A DNA stretch of 17,674 bases, taken from contig CAMOGC010000013.1 of assembly GCA_946613955.1 (NCBI GenBank), positions 1 through 17,674 on the forward strand. Direction: 5' to 3'. Every line of letters begins with the position of its first letter. The first letter of the stretch is position 1. Source of the DNA: an uncultured Clostridia bacterium (GTDB lineage: Bacteria > Bacillota_A > Clostridia > Christensenellales > Aristaeellaceae). The translations under genes were made by a program, and so were the position numbers. A model generated the notes under the pieces. The model made no database searches. It saw only the letters and a list, made by a program, of their open reading frames with translations, and was not told the origin of the DNA. Below are positions 17,613 to 17,674 of this stretch, piece after piece.

Positions 17613-17629
17613 CGAATATACCATATTCG
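17613..17629. promoter_or_regulatory. Operator-like palindrome over the glycosidase promoter -10
   Basis: CGAATATACCATATTCG has perfect 7-bp arms around a 3-bp centre and covers the predicted -10 box. It could be a repressor site, or may partly reflect the AT-rich -10 itself. Confidence 0.45.
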
Positions 17630-17643
17630 TTCATCATCAACAA
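17615..17643 (-). promoter_or_regulatory. Probable promoter of the NAGPA-type glycosidase gene
   Basis: On the minus strand a -35-like TTGTTG (17638-17643, three of six consensus bases), a 17-bp spacer and -10 TATATT (17615-17620, five of six) lie in an AT-rich island. The transcript start would be near 17608, giving a leader of about 120 nt that includes the REP-like element. Beyond 17643 to the window edge I see no further feature. Confidence 0.55.
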
Positions 17644-17674
17644 GCATCTGAAAGGGCTGCCGGGCGACTCCCCT

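Overview
The window is GC-rich DNA from what looks like a Gram-positive Bacillota, most likely a member of Clostridia. The clues are strong AGGAGG-type ribosome binding sites before almost every gene, AT-rich sigma-A promoters that stand out from the GC-rich background, secreted proteins with repeated SH3 domains joined by Pro-Thr linkers, a DUF6273 protein, an AgcS amino-acid symporter, a SWIM/SNF2 helicase and a short-form malic enzyme. The genus cannot be fixed from the sequence. A gut or rumen Clostridia lineage is a guess.

Layout. (1) 1-1605, minus: an AgcS-type sodium:alanine/glycine symporter ending exactly at the left edge. (2) 1606-1993: a divergent intergenic region with one promoter for the symporter and a strong extended -10 promoter for the exporter. 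The exporter promoter has a 17-bp palindrome at its predicted transcription start. (3) 1994-5634, plus: two overlapping ABC exporter half-transporter genes. Their motif substitutions fit a heterodimer with one degenerate ATP site. (4) 5801-9619, plus: a large SWIM-zinc-finger SNF2 ATPase, probably read through from the exporter operon because no promoter or terminator is evident between them. (5) 9714-11915, plus: a secreted wall-binding protein with five SH3 domains, a peptidoglycan-binding domain and a C-terminal domain of unknown function, with its own near-consensus promoter and a clear terminator. (6) 12087-13466, plus: radA, convergent with (7) 13469-14638, minus: malic enzyme; the stop codons are 2 bp apart. 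(8) 14829-16100, minus: a secreted DUF6273 protein with its own promoter and terminator. (9) 16293-17489, minus: a secreted protein with a peptidoglycan-binding domain and an NAGPA-type phosphodiester glycosidase domain. Its 5' leader carries a short dispersed-repeat-like (REP-like) palindromic element.

How the genes fit together. The window is mainly housekeeping and cell-envelope functions: amino-acid uptake, a multidrug-type exporter, DNA repair/recombination (RadA), a chromatin-remodeler-like ATPase, malate decarboxylation, and three exported proteins, two of which carry wall-binding modules. Most units right of 9620 appear to be single-gene transcripts. I see no rRNA, tRNA, CRISPR array, intact transposase, prophage gene or recognisable multi-gene defence system. 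The features most worth a second look are the operator-like palindromes at two promoters, the REP-like element inside a leader, the second zinc-ligand cluster in the SNF2 protein, and the His/Cys-rich C-terminal domain of the SH3 protein.
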